A stretch of 64,000 bases of DNA from Woeseiaceae bacterium. GTDB lineage: Bacteria > Pseudomonadota > Gammaproteobacteria > Steroidobacterales > Woeseiaceae. Positions 62,874 to 64,000 of this stretch are shown piece after piece. The stretch lies in contig JANQLK010000002.1 of assembly GCA_028280615.1 (NCBI GenBank), positions 62,001 to 126,000 on the forward strand, read 5' to 3'. Every line of letters starts with the position of its first letter. The stretch's first letter is position 1. Under the pieces are notes generated by a model, which was not told the origin of the DNA, made no database searches, and saw only the letters and a program-made list of their open reading frames with translations. The position numbers and the translations under genes are program-made.

Positions 62874-64000
62874 CAGTCGCCCCCTGCCTCGCCGTAGGTC
62901 TGTTGAAGCTGTCGCCGATGGCTGGGGAAACCTCGGGCAATCTCTTCGCAATACGCTCGAGTCTTATCCGCCGATGCCGCCTGCGGGGTGGTCGTTTTCC
63001 GGGTACGCCGCGAGAATCGGCCCATGCCGGCCAGTATGCAGTACCAGTTCGGCCGCAAATAGACGAGCGTTTTTGCGTGGCGGGTTAACGTGGCTTCGAA
63101 ATCCTCGCCGTGGTCCCAGGCATCGAGTATCGCGGACAGATTTGCCGACCGATGTGTGTGGTTCCGGTTCTCTATCCAATAGTCGGAATCGTCGCGCTTA
63201 CTGAGCTGATAGTGAGCCACCACGTAGTCGCGCACGCCCTCAAAGGCAACATTGATCTTGTGGTTACACTCCGTGCGGTAACGATCGGTGAAGTCGCCCT
63301 CCTCCATCAGCTGAATGAAGTATTGAACCGTAAACTGAATAAGCATAAGCGCGGTGGCTTCCAATGGCTCTATGAAACCCTGCGATAATCCGACCGCCAG
63401 GCAGTTCTTGCTCCAGTGGTTGTCGACCCGGCCAACCCGCATCTTCAGGTGGCGCGCTTCGACGCCCTCCGCCGCTCCGCCCAGGTGCTCACGCAGCTCA
63501 CGTTCGGCCGCTTCAGCCGACACAAAGTCGGAGGAGTACACGTACCCGTTGCCGTAGCGGGAGGTTAGCGGGATCTTCCATACCCAGCCAAACTTGAGTG
63601 CTGTCGAGACCGTCTGCGACGGTATGGGCCCCCTCGTGTCGATCGGCGTTGCCAATGCGATCGCGCTGTCATTGAAGAGATTGTCGCGATACGAATGGAA
63701 TTTCTCGCCCAGGCACTTGTTGATAAGCAATCCCGCAAAGCCCGAACAGTCCAGGAAGAAATCCGCGACAATCTTACCTTGCTGTTCGGTTTCCAGGCTG
63801 ACGATGTCACCTTGATCGTTTTGACTGACTCCGTCCACCGTACCTATTAGGTGTTCCACGCCCAGGGCGATCGCGCGGTTTTTCAGGAACTCACCGAGCC
63901 GGCCCGCATCGAAATGATAGGCGTAGTCAGGAACAAACGGCAGCGCCTGTGCCGGTTTCGGCCCGCGGTGGGTACGCGCTAGTGCGGCAGACACGAAGAA
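62858..64000 (-). CDS. Flavin-dependent tryptophan-halogenase-family protein (5' end beyond window)
   Basis: The visible ~380 residues are the C-terminal three quarters of a PrnA-like protein: YAYHFDAGRLGEFL, a FLDCSGFAGLLI block, VWKIPLTSRYGNGYVYS, the GLSQGFIEPLEATALML block, and the C-terminal helices with LRPNWYCILAGMGR. The N-terminal flavin-binding GxGxxG motif and the catalytic Lys lie outside the window, so activity cannot be judged. Members encoded in GlcNAc/chitin loci usually have no known halogenation substrate. It overlaps the GH20 gene by 16 bases and belongs to the same operon. Confidence 0.9.
   Translation of the reverse strand, partial: FFVSAALARTHRGPKPAQALPFVPDYAYHFDAGRLGEFLKNRAIALGVEHLIGTVDGVSQNDQGDIVSLETEQQGKIVADFFLDCSGFAGLLINKCLGEKFHSYRDNLFNDSAIALATPIDTRGPIPSQTVSTALKFGWVWKIPLTSRYGNGYVYSSDFVSAEAAERELREHLGGAAEGVEARHLKMRVGRVDNHWSKNCLAVGLSQGFIEPLEATALMLIQFTVQYFIQLMEEGDFTDRYRTECNHKINVAFEGVRDYVVAHYQLSKRDDSDYWIENRNHTHRSANLSAILDAWDHGEDFEATLTRHAKTLVYLRPNWYCILAGMGRFSRRTRKTTTPQAASADKTRAYCEEIARGFPSHRRQLQQTYGEAGGDWCFEP

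Overview
The window looks like chromosomal DNA of a GC-rich gammaproteobacterium. The run pabC–mltG–tmk–holB–pilZ at the left edge is a classic gammaproteobacterial order, and the RecQ, DUF808/YedI, FadB/FadJ-type and GlcNAc-PTS proteins all fit. The abundance of Tat-exported enzymes, TonB/halogenase functions and GH20–PTS genes suggests a Xanthomonadales/Chromatiales-like lineage (for example the Woeseiaceae or Wenzhouxiangellaceae type). That placement is inference from gene content only. No rRNA, tRNA or CRISPR array was seen.

Layout. (1) 1–3.9 kb: folate, peptidoglycan, replication and PilZ core operon. (2) 3.9–10.2 kb: a fused cyclic-nucleotide-binding/rhodanese protein, a bifunctional beta-oxidation enzyme, an EEP hydrolase, a TIR-like protein, a glycerophosphodiesterase and a coiled-coil membrane protein, followed by a long imperfect inverted repeat. 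(3) 10.2–18.0 kb: a seven-gene minus-strand operon encoding a 77-aa protein, a membrane-fusion adaptor, an ABC ATPase, two permeases, a sigma54-type response regulator and its histidine kinase. It is preceded by a near-consensus -24/-12 promoter and a cluster of TGTCCGC/GCGGACA palindromes, so the operon appears to encode its own activator. (4) 18.2–24.8 kb: a degenerate-ATPase/FHA protein, a His-rich periplasmic protein, RecQ, a YedI-like membrane protein, a small outer-membrane barrel and a lipoprotein. (5) 24.9–34.8 kb: an accessory metabolic locus with two Tat-exported class-V aminotransferase-fold enzymes, a Bcr/CflA-type MFS transporter, a large amidase and a TonB-dependent receptor.

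(6) 34.87–35.22 kb: a deletion scar in which the 3' ends of an efflux outer-membrane factor and a LysR regulator face away from a junction. Just beyond it starts an AT-richer island (about 35.2–42.5 kb) with a tiny zinc-ribbon gene, a phage-type HTH protein, a SIR2-like protein, a YdeI-family protein, a ParB-like/Mrr-like gene pair, a divergent trypsin-like protease and a zinc-ribbon protein of unknown function. This is the most defence-like part of the window. (7) 42.6–56.4 kb: an AraC regulator with acyltransferase and membrane protein, several alpha/beta hydrolases, a UbiB-family kinase, a GlxA regulator divergent from a Tat-exported DJ-1/PfpI protein, small membrane proteins, a cupin, a methyltransferase and a decayed GlxA-like pseudogene. 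(8) 56.5–64 kb: a tightly coupled N-acetylglucosamine operon, flavin-dependent halogenase (cut by the window edge) → GH20 hexosaminidase → EIIA-HPr-EI fusion → EIIBC.

The two places most likely to hold something undescribed are the sigma54-controlled small-protein/exporter/two-component operon (10.2–18.0 kb) and the island's ParB-like/Mrr-like/protease divergon (37.9–41.1 kb). Coordinates of short sites were counted by eye from the printed lines and may be off by a base. GC statements are visual estimates.
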